Part shown: in pieces, positions 1 to 7,934 of the stretch
How positions within the stretch are numbered: the stretch's first letter is position 1
How the letters are laid out: every line of letters starts with the position of its first letter
DNA from: Methylomicrobium sp035916875
GTDB lineage: Bacteria; Pseudomonadota; Gammaproteobacteria; Methylococcales; Methylomonadaceae
Assembly (NCBI RefSeq): GCF_035916875.1
Contig: NZ_JAXUHN010000082.1
Location: forward strand, 1 to 41,136
Reading direction: 5' to 3'
Length of the DNA stretch: 41,136 nucleotides
The notes under the pieces: model-generated
Told to the model about the DNA's origin: nothing
Database searches by the model: none
What the model saw: the letters and a program-made list of their open reading frames with translations, nothing else
Made by a program: the position numbers and the translations under genes

Positions 1-116
1 GAAATACGAGTGGCTGCCATTCCAATCGTTTACACCTACCGAACTTGAGGAGGCTATCGATGAAATCGGCGCTGGTTTTGGCTCTCAATACCAATTTACT
101 TTCTGCTAAGCACTTA
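1..116. repeat. Left terminal repeat, inverted copy at the window end
   Basis: Positions 1-116 are, as far as I can read, base-for-base the reverse complement of 41021-41136. Identity stops right after CTAAGCACTTA. The repeat contains the tail of an open reading frame (2-109) that ends 7 bp before the identity stops. That is what one expects from the 3' end of an insertion sequence whose rest lies outside the contig. Element family not identified. Confidence 0.85.
2..109 (+). CDS. C-terminal fragment of a probable transposase (5' end outside the window)
   Basis: Frame 2 is open from the window edge and gives 35 residues beginning KYEWLPFQSF and ending QYQFTFC before TAA at 107-109. No start codon lies inside the window, so this is only a C-terminus. 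The same fragment is repeated in inverted orientation at the other edge, so the gene is multicopy. Together with the stop sitting close to the repeat boundary, this suggests an IS transposase. I cannot assign the family from 35 residues. A non-transposase multicopy gene is possible. Confidence 0.4.
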   Translation, partial: KYEWLPFQSFTPTELEEAIDEIGAGFGSQYQFTFC

Positions 117-679
117 TAAATACTGTCTCACATAGTATATCCGAGCAAGATTTACACGCATACCGTGCCCAGTCGGACGATCAAAGAAGTGAAAAGCCCA
201 CTGGATTTATGAAGCAAAACCATCGGCGGCAATCTGCCAGTTTGCGGTCATTCCTCAATGTTTGTGCTATGGCGGGTTTTGGCCGAACTGAGACCGCCAG
301 CGTCACGTTCAATCCACAAACCAAAGTTTGATTTTGTCAGGGCCAGATGGGCAGAGCGGCAGCGAAACCCATCAATTGCAGGACGGCTCTTCGCGCCAGC
401 AATCGACCGTCATCGAGGCCAATAAATCCGAATTTTTCACAGCTCAAGACGAACGACTGTTTTCCATCTTTTTCCCTTCTTTGCAACTTCGCCAATGGCG
501 GTTTGCTCGGCAACGGTTCCTGCGTCGCCTAAAGCGCCTACTGTCGGCTCCCTACCTTCTGCGTCCATACTGTCGTGATGCGAAGCCGCTCTACGGCCAA
601 CACATGGTAAAATAAGCGTTTTTCGCCGCAACGGCCCACTTTTATTCATTCAGCTTATTTTTTACTCTCTCGAAACCCT
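117..679. other. Intergenic region upstream of gpmI
   Basis: About 560 bp with no convincing gene. Short open frames at 328-615 and 437-649 lack a ribosome binding site and recognisable protein features. The region holds one copy of a ~65-bp dispersed repeat (281-344). No clear -35/-10 pair for gpmI could be fixed. Confidence 0.5.
281..344. repeat. Dispersed repeat, copy 1 (upstream of gpmI)
   Basis: Begins GGCCGAACTGAGACCG, continues through CGTCACGTTCAATCC and ends near TTTTGTCAGGGCC. A diverged copy in the same orientation lies at 2577-2642, on the other side of gpmI, sharing GGCCGAACT, AGACCG, GTCACGTTCAATCC and TTNTGTCAG. No coding content. Confidence 0.7.
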
Positions 680-2323
680 ATGAAATTAGAAAAATCTTCC
701 CGCTTTTCCGCTTGTCCCGGTCCCGTCGTCACTATTGTGCTCGACGGCGTGGGCATTTCTCCGCGCGAGGACGGCGACGCGGTCAAAACCGCGCGCACCC
801 CGACGCTGGACCGTCTGATGGCGACCTATCCGATGACCACTCTGCTCGCGCACGGCACCGCGGTCGGCATGCCCAGCGACGAGGACATGGGCAATAGCGA
901 AGTCGGCCACAACGCGATCGGCGCGGGGCGCGTGTTTGCCCAAGGCGCCAAACTGGTGGCGGAGTCGATCGCCACAGGCCACTTGTGGCAAGGCCATGCG
1001 TGGCACGAAGTCGTGGCGGCCGCCAAACACGGCGGCACTCTGCATTTTCTCGGCCTGTTCTCCGACGGCAACGTCCATTCCCATATCGACCATCTGCGTG
1101 CGATGCTGGAACAAGCCAAGAAAGAAGGCGTATCGAAAGTGCGGATTCACATTCTGTTGGACGGCCGCGACGTGGGCGAGACCTCCGCGCTCGACTATGT
1201 CGATCCGTTCGAGACCTATCTGGAGCAACTGCGCGGCCCCGGCTTCGACGTGCAGATCGCGTCCGGCGGCGGCCGCATGACCATCACGATGGACCGTTAC
1301 GAGGCGGATTGGACGATGGTGCAGCGCGGCTGGGACATCCACGTACAGGGCAAAGGCCGACCATTCACCAGCGCCCATGAGGCTATCGTCGCCTACCGCG
1401 ACGAACTGAGCGTGATCGACCAGGATTTGCCCGGCTTCGTGATCGTCAAGGACGGCGAACCGGTGGGACCGATCGAGGACGGCGATGCGGTGGTGTTCTT
1501 CAATTTCCGCGGCGACCGCGCCATCGAAATTTCGCGCGCCTTCACCGAAGAGCATTTCACCCCATTCGCCCGCGGCCCTTTGCCGAAAGTCACCTATGCC
1601 GGCATGATGCAGTACGACGGCGACACCCATCTGCCGCCGCGCTTTCTGGTGCAACCTCCCGCCATCGAGCGGACCATGGGCGAATACCTGGCCAAAAACG
1701 GCATTTCTCAATATGCGATCAGCGAAACCCAAAAATTCGGCCACGTCACTTATTTCTGGAACGGCAACCGCTCCGGCAAATTCGACGACGCGTTGGAGAC
1801 CTATGTCGAAATTCCGAGCGACAATGTGCCGTTCGAACAACGCCCATGGATGAAATGCGCCGAGATCACCGACGACCTGATTAAAGCGGTTCGCAGCGGC
1901 AAATACCGCTACCTGCGGGTCAATTACGCCAACGGCGACATGGTTGGCCATACCGGCAATTTCGATGCGGCGGTCACTGCGATGCAGGGTCTGGACTTGC
2001 AGTTGGCGCGTTTGATTCCGGCCATTCTGGCCGCGCAAGGCACGGCGATCATTACCGCCGACCACGGCAACGCCGACGAAATGTACGAACTCGATAAAAA
2101 AGGCAGCGTGAAACGCGATGCGGAAGGCCGCACCAAAGCTAAGACCTCGCACACCCTGAATCCGGTGCCGTTCGTATTGATTTCCGGGGCGGCGAATCCG
2201 GGCTATAAATTGCGCCAGGATGTGCCGGCACCCGGCCTGTCGAATCTGGCCGCGACCGTGTTGAATCTACTCGGCTTCGAAGCGCCGCAAGATTACGACC
2301 CAAGCCTGATCGAATCGGCCTAA
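680..2323 (+). CDS. gpmI: 2,3-bisphosphoglycerate-independent phosphoglycerate mutase
   Basis: Interconverts 3- and 2-phosphoglycerate in glycolysis/gluconeogenesis in the cytoplasm, using two Mn ions and a phosphoserine intermediate. The 547-residue protein is slightly longer than the usual ~510. Alkaline-phosphatase-fold metal motifs are present: VLDGVG (Asp22), the catalytic serine in DMGNSEVGHN (Ser73), then LLDGRDV, NFRGDRAIEISR, VNYANGDMVGHTGN, ITADHGNADEM and KTSHTLNPVPF. All expected active-site segments are intact. The ATG at 680 lacks a strong Shine-Dalgarno sequence, but the N-terminus fits the family. It stands alone between two copies of a dispersed repeat, with mgtE converging on it from downstream. 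No co-factor-dependent paralogue is visible in this window. Confidence 0.96.
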   Translation: MKLEKSSRFSACPGPVVTIVLDGVGISPREDGDAVKTARTPTLDRLMATYPMTTLLAHGTAVGMPSDEDMGNSEVGHNAIGAGRVFAQGAKLVAESIATGHLWQGHAWHEVVAAAKHGGTLHFLGLFSDGNVHSHIDHLRAMLEQAKKEGVSKVRIHILLDGRDVGETSALDYVDPFETYLEQLRGPGFDVQIASGGGRMTITMDRYEADWTMVQRGWDIHVQGKGRPFTSAHEAIVAYRDELSVIDQDLPGFVIVKDGEPVGPIEDGDAVVFFNFRGDRAIEISRAFTEEHFTPFARGPLPKVTYAGMMQYDGDTHLPPRFLVQPPAIERTMGEYLAKNGISQYAISETQKFGHVTYFWNGNRSGKFDDALETYVEIPSDNVPFEQRPWMKCAEITDDLIKAVRSGKYRYLRVNYANGDMVGHTGNFDAAVTAMQGLDLQLARLIPAILAAQGTAIITADHGNADEMYELDKKGSVKRDAEGRTKAKTSHTLNPVPFVLISGAANPGYKLRQDVPAPGLSNLAATVLNLLGFEAPQDYDPSLIESA

Positions 2324-2366
2324 AAAGCTCGCACCTGCACGCTGCGGCATGTCGGGCACCCTAAGC

Positions 2367-2391
2367 GGGACGGGGTTTGCAACCCCGTCCC
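2367..2391. repeat. Perfect 11-bp-arm palindrome, GGGGTT family
   Basis: GGGACGGGGTT (2367-2377), loop TGC, AACCCCGTCCC (2381-2391). It lies 43 bp after the gpmI stop but has no following T-run, so it looks like a dispersed palindromic repeat rather than a canonical terminator. Relatives occur at 12085-12103, 36409-36427 and 36475-36499. The rest of 2324-2653 holds no gene. Confidence 0.7.
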
Positions 2392-2576
2392 AACCACAAA
2401 AACGGGGTCAAGTCTTGCAATCAAGCATCCGGCTTTACATGGCGCTCAACCGGAGCGTGGATATGCTACGGATTAATTTTTTCAGCTTTCCGGGTTGCGC
2501 CCTGTTAGCTCCACGTTGAACGACCGATCTGGGGCTTCACCCGCTATTGACTTGAAAGACTCGATAGTCGGCAAAG

Positions 2577-2642
2577 GGCCGAACTAAGACCGTCAGTGTC
2601 ACGTTCAATCCAAAATGAAGTTGGATTCTGTCAGATCAGATG
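2577..2642. repeat. Dispersed repeat, copy 2 (downstream of gpmI)
   Basis: Same family and orientation as 281-344; shares GGCCGAACT, AGACCG, GTCACGTTCAATCC and the TTCTGTCAG tail with several substitutions. It ends about 10 bp before the mgtE stop codon. gpmI is therefore bracketed by direct repeats 2.3 kb apart. Confidence 0.7.
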
Positions 2643-2653
2643 CGCGCCGGCTT

Positions 2654-4096
2654 TCACAACAAAAACACACTCGCCAGTCCCAAGAAGATAAAAAATCCCA
2701 TCGCATCGGTAATCGAGGTCAGCATCACGGTCGCGCCGGCTGCTGGGTCCTTGTCGAACTTATGCCGAAGCAGCGGAATTGCGAGGCCTGCCACGACCGC
2801 GACCAGGAGATTCAAGAACATCGCGAGCGCCATTACGCCGGCCAGCGCCTTGTCCCGGTAAAGGAAATAGGCGACCGAACCGACCACCAGGCCGATGAAC
2901 GTGCCGTTCAGCAAGGCGAGGGACAGCTCTTTTTTGATCAGCCGACCGACGTTGAGCGGGGTGATCTGTCCCAGGGCCAGCGAGCGGATGATCAGGATGC
3001 TGGTCTGATTGCCGGTATTGCCGCCGGTCGCGGCGATGATCGGCGTCAGCGAAGCCAAAGCGACCAGTTGCAGGATCGCGTCTTCGAACAAACCGATGAT
3101 GCGGGTCGAGATGAAGGCAGTCGTGACATTGATCAACAGCCATGACCAGCGGTTCCGGGCGCTCTTCCAGACGCTGGAGAACAGGTCTTCCTCTTCGGAC
3201 ACGCCGGCCTGGATCAGCCGGTCTTCGTCGTTTTCCTCGCGGATATAGTCGAGAATGCTGTCGACGCACAGCCGTCCCTGCAGGCGGCCTCCGTTATCGA
3301 CGACCGGCGCCGAAATCAGATCGTAGCGCTCGAACGCGCGCGAGGCTTCGGAGACGTCCTGGTCGACCTGAAACTGCACGAAATCGGTCACCATCGCGTC
3401 GGCGACAAACAGGAAAGGGGCATGGGTCAACAGGCGCGACAGCGGCAGCACGCCTTTCACGACATCCTGTTGATCGACCACGAACAGTTTATCGGTATGG
3501 CCGGGCAGTTTGCCGAGTTTGCGGATGTAGTCCGCGATCGCTTTCAGGGTCAGGTCTTCGCGGATCGTGATCATGCCGAAATCCATGAAGGCGCCGACCT
3601 GATCATCCTCATAAGCCAATACCGCATTGACATGCTTGCGTTCCTCGCTGTTCAACGAACGCAGGATTTTCAGCATCGCGTTTTTCGGCAGGCCGTCGGC
3701 CAGATCGGCGATCTCGTCGGCATCCAGATTTTCGGCCACGCTGGCCAGATCTTCGGACTCCATGCCCGAAATCAGCGTTTGCCTTACTGCATCGGACATT
3801 TCGACAAGCACCTGACCATGATGGCTGGCCTCGATCGCATTCCAGACAATCTTGCGTTCATCGAGCGGTAGCGATTCGAGGATGTAGGCGATGTCGGCCG
3901 GATGCAGCGCGGCCAGTTTCTCGTGAAGGCGGGTTTCCTGCTGTTTACGCAAGACGGTTTCGAGCAGTTCGTGGTGCGCGCCGGGACTTCTATCGAGCAG
4001 CGATTTTTCCAGCTGCTGCTTTTCGAGCAACGAGATTACCTCCTGGAGCTGGTGCTGTAAAAACTGTGCAGGGCTGAGTTGGTTAGTGGAGTCCAT
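2654..4096 (-). CDS. mgtE: Magnesium transporter MgtE
   Basis: Inner-membrane Mg2+ channel gated by intracellular Mg2+. At 480 residues it is slightly longer than the usual ~450. Order: helical N domain (about 1-150, with LAALHPADIAYILESLP and LADGLPKNAMLKILR), a CBS pair (about 155-280), a connecting helix, then a C-terminal five-helix membrane domain. The membrane part carries the family signature PIIAATGGNTGNQ and the pore motif SITDAMGFF, with Asp464 at the position of the family's selectivity aspartate. It is divergent from the TerC/DUF475 gene at 4348 across 251 bp. The leader has a small hairpin but no recognisable M-box riboswitch. Start at 4096 chosen because MDSTNQLSPAQFL begins the N domain; its Shine-Dalgarno is weak. 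Confidence 0.95.
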   Translation of the reverse strand: MDSTNQLSPAQFLQHQLQEVISLLEKQQLEKSLLDRSPGAHHELLETVLRKQQETRLHEKLAALHPADIAYILESLPLDERKIVWNAIEASHHGQVLVEMSDAVRQTLISGMESEDLASVAENLDADEIADLADGLPKNAMLKILRSLNSEERKHVNAVLAYEDDQVGAFMDFGMITIREDLTLKAIADYIRKLGKLPGHTDKLFVVDQQDVVKGVLPLSRLLTHAPFLFVADAMVTDFVQFQVDQDVSEASRAFERYDLISAPVVDNGGRLQGRLCVDSILDYIREENDEDRLIQAGVSEEEDLFSSVWKSARNRWSWLLINVTTAFISTRIIGLFEDAILQLVALASLTPIIAATGGNTGNQTSILIIRSLALGQITPLNVGRLIKKELSLALLNGTFIGLVVGSVAYFLYRDKALAGVMALAMFLNLLVAVVAGLAIPLLRHKFDKDPAAGATVMLTSITDAMGFFIFLGLASVFLL

Positions 4097-4141
4097 AACG
4101 TCACAGAGTCAAAATGCAGTGAGATTTTGCCGGGCAATCGA

Positions 4142-4159
4142 GCCAAATGCCGATTTGGC
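4142..4159 (-). promoter_or_regulatory. Short hairpin in the mgtE leader
   Basis: GCCAAAT (4142-4148), loop GCCG, ATTTGGC (4153-4159): perfect 7-bp arms. It lies 46 bp upstream of the mgtE start and inside the transcript if the -10 at 4188-4193 is used. Function unknown; it could be an operator or an RNA hairpin. Confidence 0.35.
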
Positions 4160-4187
4160 GATTCGCTGAACGAGAATTGAGCAAGCC

Positions 4188-4193
4188 ATTATA
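4188..4193 (-). promoter_or_regulatory. Putative -10 box for mgtE
   Basis: A consensus TATAAT is read on the minus strand about 92 bp before the mgtE ATG. The -35 region 17 bp further up is poor, so the call rests on the -10 alone. Confidence 0.35.
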
Positions 4194-4266
4194 AGCGATA
4201 AAAATCGCACTGGAATGAAATATGCTTAAAAGAAAAAGCCAAGCCGGTTTATTGATGCCTAAACGT

Positions 4267-4272
4267 TATAAT
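4267..4272 (+). promoter_or_regulatory. Putative -10 box for the TerC/DUF475 gene
   Basis: TATAAT lies 76 bp before the ATG at 4348. No good -35 hexamer sits 16-18 bp upstream, so it is only a candidate. With the minus-strand box at 4188 it would make a divergent promoter pair. Confidence 0.35.
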
Positions 4273-4347
4273 TGCCGCGAAAACTATTGATTTTAAGCCA
4301 AATCGACTTATAGTTAGAGCTCTATAAAACACATTGAGGAGTTTTGC

Positions 4348-5352
4348 ATGCAGCATTTTCGTCTTTCTATCATCGTGACCGTCTTGAGTCTCGCGATCGC
4401 GCTTTACTGGGGCGGACTGACCGGCGCTTTTATCGCGCTGATTCTGGGCGTGTTGGAAGTCAGCCTGTCATTCGACAACGCGGTCGTCAACGCCTCGGTA
4501 TTGAAGCGCATGGATGAACGCTGGCAATTTTACTTTCTGACGTGGGGCATCTTGATCGCGGTATTCGGCATGCGGCTGTTGTTTCCGGTGCTGATCGTCT
4601 CGTTGGCGACCGGCATCGGTTTATTCGGCGTGGCCGACATGGCGCTGCACGATCCGACGACTTATGCGCAGCATCTGAGCGAATCACATGTCCAGATTGC
4701 GGCTTTCGGAGGAATGTTTTTGCTGATGGTGTTTTTCGGTTTCATTTTTGATGACGCCAAAGAACTGCACTGGCTCGGGACTATCGAAAAAAAGCTAGCC
4801 GGCTGGGGCAAGCTCGAATCGATCGAGCTGATCGTGGCGCTGTGTTTGCTGTTGTTCATCCAGCACTGGCTGCCGGCCGAAATCCGGCTCGAGGCGATGG
4901 TCGCGGGCGTATCCGGCGTGATCTTGTTCGTGATGGTCGATAGTGCGTCGGCGTTATTTGAAGACGAAGAGGAAGGCGAGCAAACGGCCGAGGCGCTGAA
5001 ACGGGCCGGCATGATGAGTTTTTTGTATCTGGAAGTGCTCGACGCCTCGTTCTCTTTCGACGGCGTGATTGGCGCGTTTGCGATTACCCAGGACGTCATC
5101 ATCATCATGCTCGGCCTGGCGATCGGCGCGATGTTCGTGCGGAGCCTGACCGTGTACCTGGTGCGCCAGGGCACTCTCGACCAATATGTGTTTCTGGAGC
5201 ACGGCGCGCACTATGCGATCGGCGTGTTGGCGGGCATCATGCTGATGAGCATGACCACACATATTTCGGAAGTGGTCACCGGCCTGAGCGGCGCGATTTT
5301 GATTGCGCTTTCGGTGTATTCTTCGATTCAATACAATAAGGCGCAAGCATGA
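4348..5352 (+). CDS. TerC/DUF475-family integral membrane protein
   Basis: A 334-residue polytopic membrane protein with about eight hydrophobic helices. The two acidic membrane motifs typical of the TerC/DUF475 group are present: EVSLSFDNAVVNASV near residue 37 and EVLDASFSFDGVIGAF near residue 228. They are separated by an acidic cytoplasmic loop (LFEDEEEGEQTAEALKRAG). Related TerC/Alx proteins export Mn2+ or are linked to metal and tellurite stress. The substrate here is unknown, though divergence from the Mg channel mgtE suggests a metal role (inference). Start set by the ribosome site TGAGGAG eight bases before the ATG. A hairpin repeat follows directly after the stop. Confidence 0.8.
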   Translation: MQHFRLSIIVTVLSLAIALYWGGLTGAFIALILGVLEVSLSFDNAVVNASVLKRMDERWQFYFLTWGILIAVFGMRLLFPVLIVSLATGIGLFGVADMALHDPTTYAQHLSESHVQIAAFGGMFLLMVFFGFIFDDAKELHWLGTIEKKLAGWGKLESIELIVALCLLLFIQHWLPAEIRLEAMVAGVSGVILFVMVDSASALFEDEEEGEQTAEALKRAGMMSFLYLEVLDASFSFDGVIGAFAITQDVIIIMLGLAIGAMFVRSLTVYLVRQGTLDQYVFLEHGAHYAIGVLAGIMLMSMTTHISEVVTGLSGAILIALSVYSSIQYNKAQA

Positions 5353-5355
5353 CAA

Positions 5356-5430
5356 GGTAGGGTACGGTGCGCGTGCCTTTACATTATTAATCGGATAACT
5401 TTACTCAAGGCACGCACAGCGGACCCTACC
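5356..5430. repeat. Imperfect inverted repeat (24-bp arms)
   Basis: Left arm 5356-5379 starts GGTAGGGTACGGTGCGCG; right arm 5407-5430 reads back as GGTAGGGTCCGCTGTGCG, with 3-4 mismatches between arms. The AT-rich loop is 27 bp. It fills almost the whole space between the TerC gene and the permease gene and ends 4 bp before the permease ATG. It resembles a dispersed palindromic repeat more than a terminator. Confidence 0.6.
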
Positions 5431-5434
5431 GGCC

Positions 5435-6640
5435 ATGCTCCCCATCGACCTTTTCCGTCAAGCCCTGCTCGCGATCAAATCCCAGCCGTTCAGGGCGGCC
5501 TTGATAATTCTATCGATGAGCATCGGCGTCGCCTCGGTTTCGGTTTTGGTCGCGCTGGGCGAAAGTGCTCGCGGTTATATTGTGCACGAGTTCGAGTCGC
5601 TCGGCACGCATCTGGTCATCGTGTTGCCAGGTCGTAATGAAACGACCGGCGGTCCGCCGCCTATTTTCGGTGAAACGCCGCGCGATCTGACGCTTGGCGA
5701 TGCCGAGGCGCTGGCGGTCAGTCCGCATATCGCCGCGATCGCACCGCTGACGATCGGCTCCGCACCGGTTTCGGCACATGGACTGGAGCGAGAAACGAAT
5801 ATTTTCGGCTCGACTCAAGCACTGCTTAGGGTCAGACACCTCAACATGGCGCAGGGCAGTTTTCTGCCCAAAATGCCGGCCGATCAAGCGCTATCGGTCT
5901 GTGTGATCGGCCAGACCATCCGCAAGGAATTGTTCTCGAATCGGCAGGCGATCGGCCAGTGGCTCAGGATCAACGACCGGCGATTTCGGGTGATCGGCAT
6001 CTTGGCCTCCGAAGGCGAGTCGATCGGCGTCGATTTCGATGAAATGGTGATCATTCCGGTTGCGTCCGCGCAGGCTTTGTTCGATACGGAGTCGCTGTTC
6101 AGGATTTTGTCCGAGACCAAATCCGAGCAGGCGATGCATAAAGCCGTCGATGATGTCAGAAACATCATCAGGGCGCGCCATGAAGGCGAGGACGACGTTA
6201 CGATCATCACCCAGGACAGCGTAGTCAACACCTTCGACAAGATTTTGACCGCGTTGACGCTGACCGTGGCAAGCATCGCCGCGATCAGCCTGGCGGTCGC
6301 CGGTGTGTTAGTGATGAACGTGATGCTGGTCAGCGTGACCCAGCGCACCGCCGAAATCGGTCTTCTGAAGGCCCTGGGCGCGACCCGCGGGCAACTGCAT
6401 GCTTTGTTTTTGACCGAAGCTGCAATGCTGTCGCTGGCCGGAGCAACGGTTGGCGCTCTGGTCGGGCAGCTCGCCCTGATCGGTCTGCAGATGATTTATC
6501 CGAAATTTCCTTTCGAACTTCCATCTTGGGCATTTTTCGCAGCGCTAGGCGTAGCGTTGCTGAACGGGCTGATTTTCGGTTTCCTGCCCGCCCGCAAAGC
6601 CGCCAAACTGAACCCGATCGCCGCCCTGGCCAAGCGCTGA
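5435..6640 (+). CDS. MacB/FtsX-type ABC transporter permease (first of two)
   Basis: A 401-residue protein with the layout of MacB-like permeases: one N-terminal transmembrane helix (about 18-40), a large periplasmic core domain (about 45-270), then three C-terminal helices forming the FtsX domain. The segment QRTAEIGLLKALGATRGQL is the typical coupling-helix motif, and the C-terminus FGFLPARKAAKLNPIAAL is the typical end. The second permease starts 2 bp after its stop, so the two probably form a heterodimer. No ATPase or membrane-fusion gene is adjacent, so the substrate is unknown. The ATG has almost no Shine-Dalgarno sequence because an inverted repeat abuts it. Confidence 0.85.
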   Translation: MLPIDLFRQALLAIKSQPFRAALIILSMSIGVASVSVLVALGESARGYIVHEFESLGTHLVIVLPGRNETTGGPPPIFGETPRDLTLGDAEALAVSPHIAAIAPLTIGSAPVSAHGLERETNIFGSTQALLRVRHLNMAQGSFLPKMPADQALSVCVIGQTIRKELFSNRQAIGQWLRINDRRFRVIGILASEGESIGVDFDEMVIIPVASAQALFDTESLFRILSETKSEQAMHKAVDDVRNIIRARHEGEDDVTIITQDSVVNTFDKILTALTLTVASIAAISLAVAGVLVMNVMLVSVTQRTAEIGLLKALGATRGQLHALFLTEAAMLSLAGATVGALVGQLALIGLQMIYPKFPFELPSWAFFAALGVALLNGLIFGFLPARKAAKLNPIAALAKR

Positions 6641-6642
6641 GT

Positions 6643-7839
6643 ATGAGGATTCTGGATTTACTGCAATTTTCCTACCGGTCTATTATTAGCCACAAGCTGC
6701 GTTCGTTCCTGACCGCCTTGGGGCTCGTGATCGGCATCGCCGCGGTGGTGATTCTGACCTCGATCGGGCGAGGCATCCATACCTTCGTGCTGGCCGAATT
6801 TACCCAGTTCGGCACGCATCTGCTATCGGTCAATCCCGGCAAAAAAAGCACCTTTGGAATCTCCGGGGCGACGATCAGCACGGTGCGGCCCTTGTCGCTC
6901 GACGATGCGGCCGCGCTGGGTAAGCTGCCGTCGGTGATCGCGGTGGTGCCGGTCGTGCAGGGCAATGTGCGGGTCGAGGCCGGGGCCAAACAGCGGCGCA
7001 CCAATGTGTTGGGGGTGGGCAGCGCGGTGCCGGAGGTCTGGCGAGTCAAAACGGCAGTCGGCCGATTTTTGCCCGCAGAGGAAGGCAATCCCCGCCCATT
7101 GGCGGTCTTGGGACACAAAATGGCGGCGGAATTGTTCGGCTCGGCAAATCCCTTGGGACAACGCATTCGGATCGGCACCGATCGTTACCGGGTGATCGGC
7201 GTGATGGAAAAAAAGGGGCAGATGGTCGGTTTCGATATGGATGACACGCTCTATATTCCGGCCGCGAAGGCGTTGGAATTATTCGACCGGGAAAGTCTGG
7301 TGGAAATCAATGTACTCTATAAAAGCTCGGTTTCGGTCGCATCCGTACAGAAAGCGGTCAAAAGCTTGATGATTGCGAGGCACGGGCTTGAAGATTTCAC
7401 GATCATTACCCAAAACCAGATGCTCGAAACCATGGACTCGGTATTGACTATCTTGACGATGGGCGTCGCTGCGTTGGGCGGCATTTCTTTGTTGGTCGGC
7501 TCTGTCGGTATCTTGACCATCATGACGATCGCAGTATCCGAACGGGTCTCCGAGATCGGCCTTTTGCGCGCGGTCGGCGCGGAACGCCGGGTCATTTTCC
7601 GGCTGTTTCTCGGCGAAGCGCTCGCATTGAGTCTGGCTGGAGGCTTGGCCGGTGTGCTGTTCGGAATTCTGGCCATTCAGGCCATCGGCTATACGTTGCC
7701 GGAATTGCCGGTTGAACTTGCCTGGGGCTATATCATTTCCGCCTTTGCCGTGTCGTTAGTGATCGGTATCGCCTCCGGCGTTGCGCCGGCGATTAAGGCG
7801 GCGCGGCTCGAGCCGCTGGAGGCCTTGCGAACGGAGTGA
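6643..7839 (+). CDS. MacB/FtsX-type ABC transporter permease (second of two)
   Basis: A 398-residue paralogue of the preceding gene with the same plan: N-terminal helix (MRILDLLQFSYRSIISHK then LTALGLVIGIAAVVIL), periplasmic core domain with GQRIRIGTDRYRVIGVM, then three C-terminal helices containing SERVSEIGLLRAVGAERR and ending APAIKAARLEPLEALRTE. The frame is open from 6526, but the ATG at 6643 is preferred: it lies just after the TGA of the first permease and gives the normal N-terminus. Two co-translated, related permeases suggest a heterodimeric exporter or lipoprotein/efflux pump that uses an ATPase encoded elsewhere (inference). Confidence 0.87.
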   Translation: MRILDLLQFSYRSIISHKLRSFLTALGLVIGIAAVVILTSIGRGIHTFVLAEFTQFGTHLLSVNPGKKSTFGISGATISTVRPLSLDDAAALGKLPSVIAVVPVVQGNVRVEAGAKQRRTNVLGVGSAVPEVWRVKTAVGRFLPAEEGNPRPLAVLGHKMAAELFGSANPLGQRIRIGTDRYRVIGVMEKKGQMVGFDMDDTLYIPAAKALELFDRESLVEINVLYKSSVSVASVQKAVKSLMIARHGLEDFTIITQNQMLETMDSVLTILTMGVAALGGISLLVGSVGILTIMTIAVSERVSEIGLLRAVGAERRVIFRLFLGEALALSLAGGLAGVLFGILAIQAIGYTLPELPVELAWGYIISAFAVSLVIGIASGVAPAIKAARLEPLEALRTE

Positions 7840-7899
7840 TAGGTATCTTGTTATCAAGCTGGGGATAAATTGAAGCCTTCGAATGAACGGCAGTTCGGG

Positions 7900-7905
7900 T
7901 ATACT
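7900..7905 (+). promoter_or_regulatory. Putative -10 box for rph
   Basis: TATACT lies 29 bp before the rph ATG. The best upstream hexamer, TTCGAA at 7879, is only 15 bp away, so the -35 is weak. The position is plausible because the permease gene ends at 7839. Confidence 0.35.
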
Positions 7906-7934
7906 GTGCGGATTTTAATTTTGGCATAACACAC

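Noticed and set aside
328..615. 95-codon frame upstream of gpmI
   Set aside because: No ribosome site, starts inside a dispersed repeat, and the product has no recognisable feature.
686..2152. Long minus-strand open frame opposite gpmI
   Set aside because: Antisense shadow of a GC-rich gene; no family features and gpmI is unmistakable.
2324..2653. tRNA-like or ncRNA structure
   Set aside because: Only palindromic repeats were found; no cloverleaf arms or TTC-loop consensus.
2654..4096. M-box riboswitch before mgtE
   Set aside because: The leader is short and only a 7-bp hairpin is visible; the large conserved three-helix core is absent.
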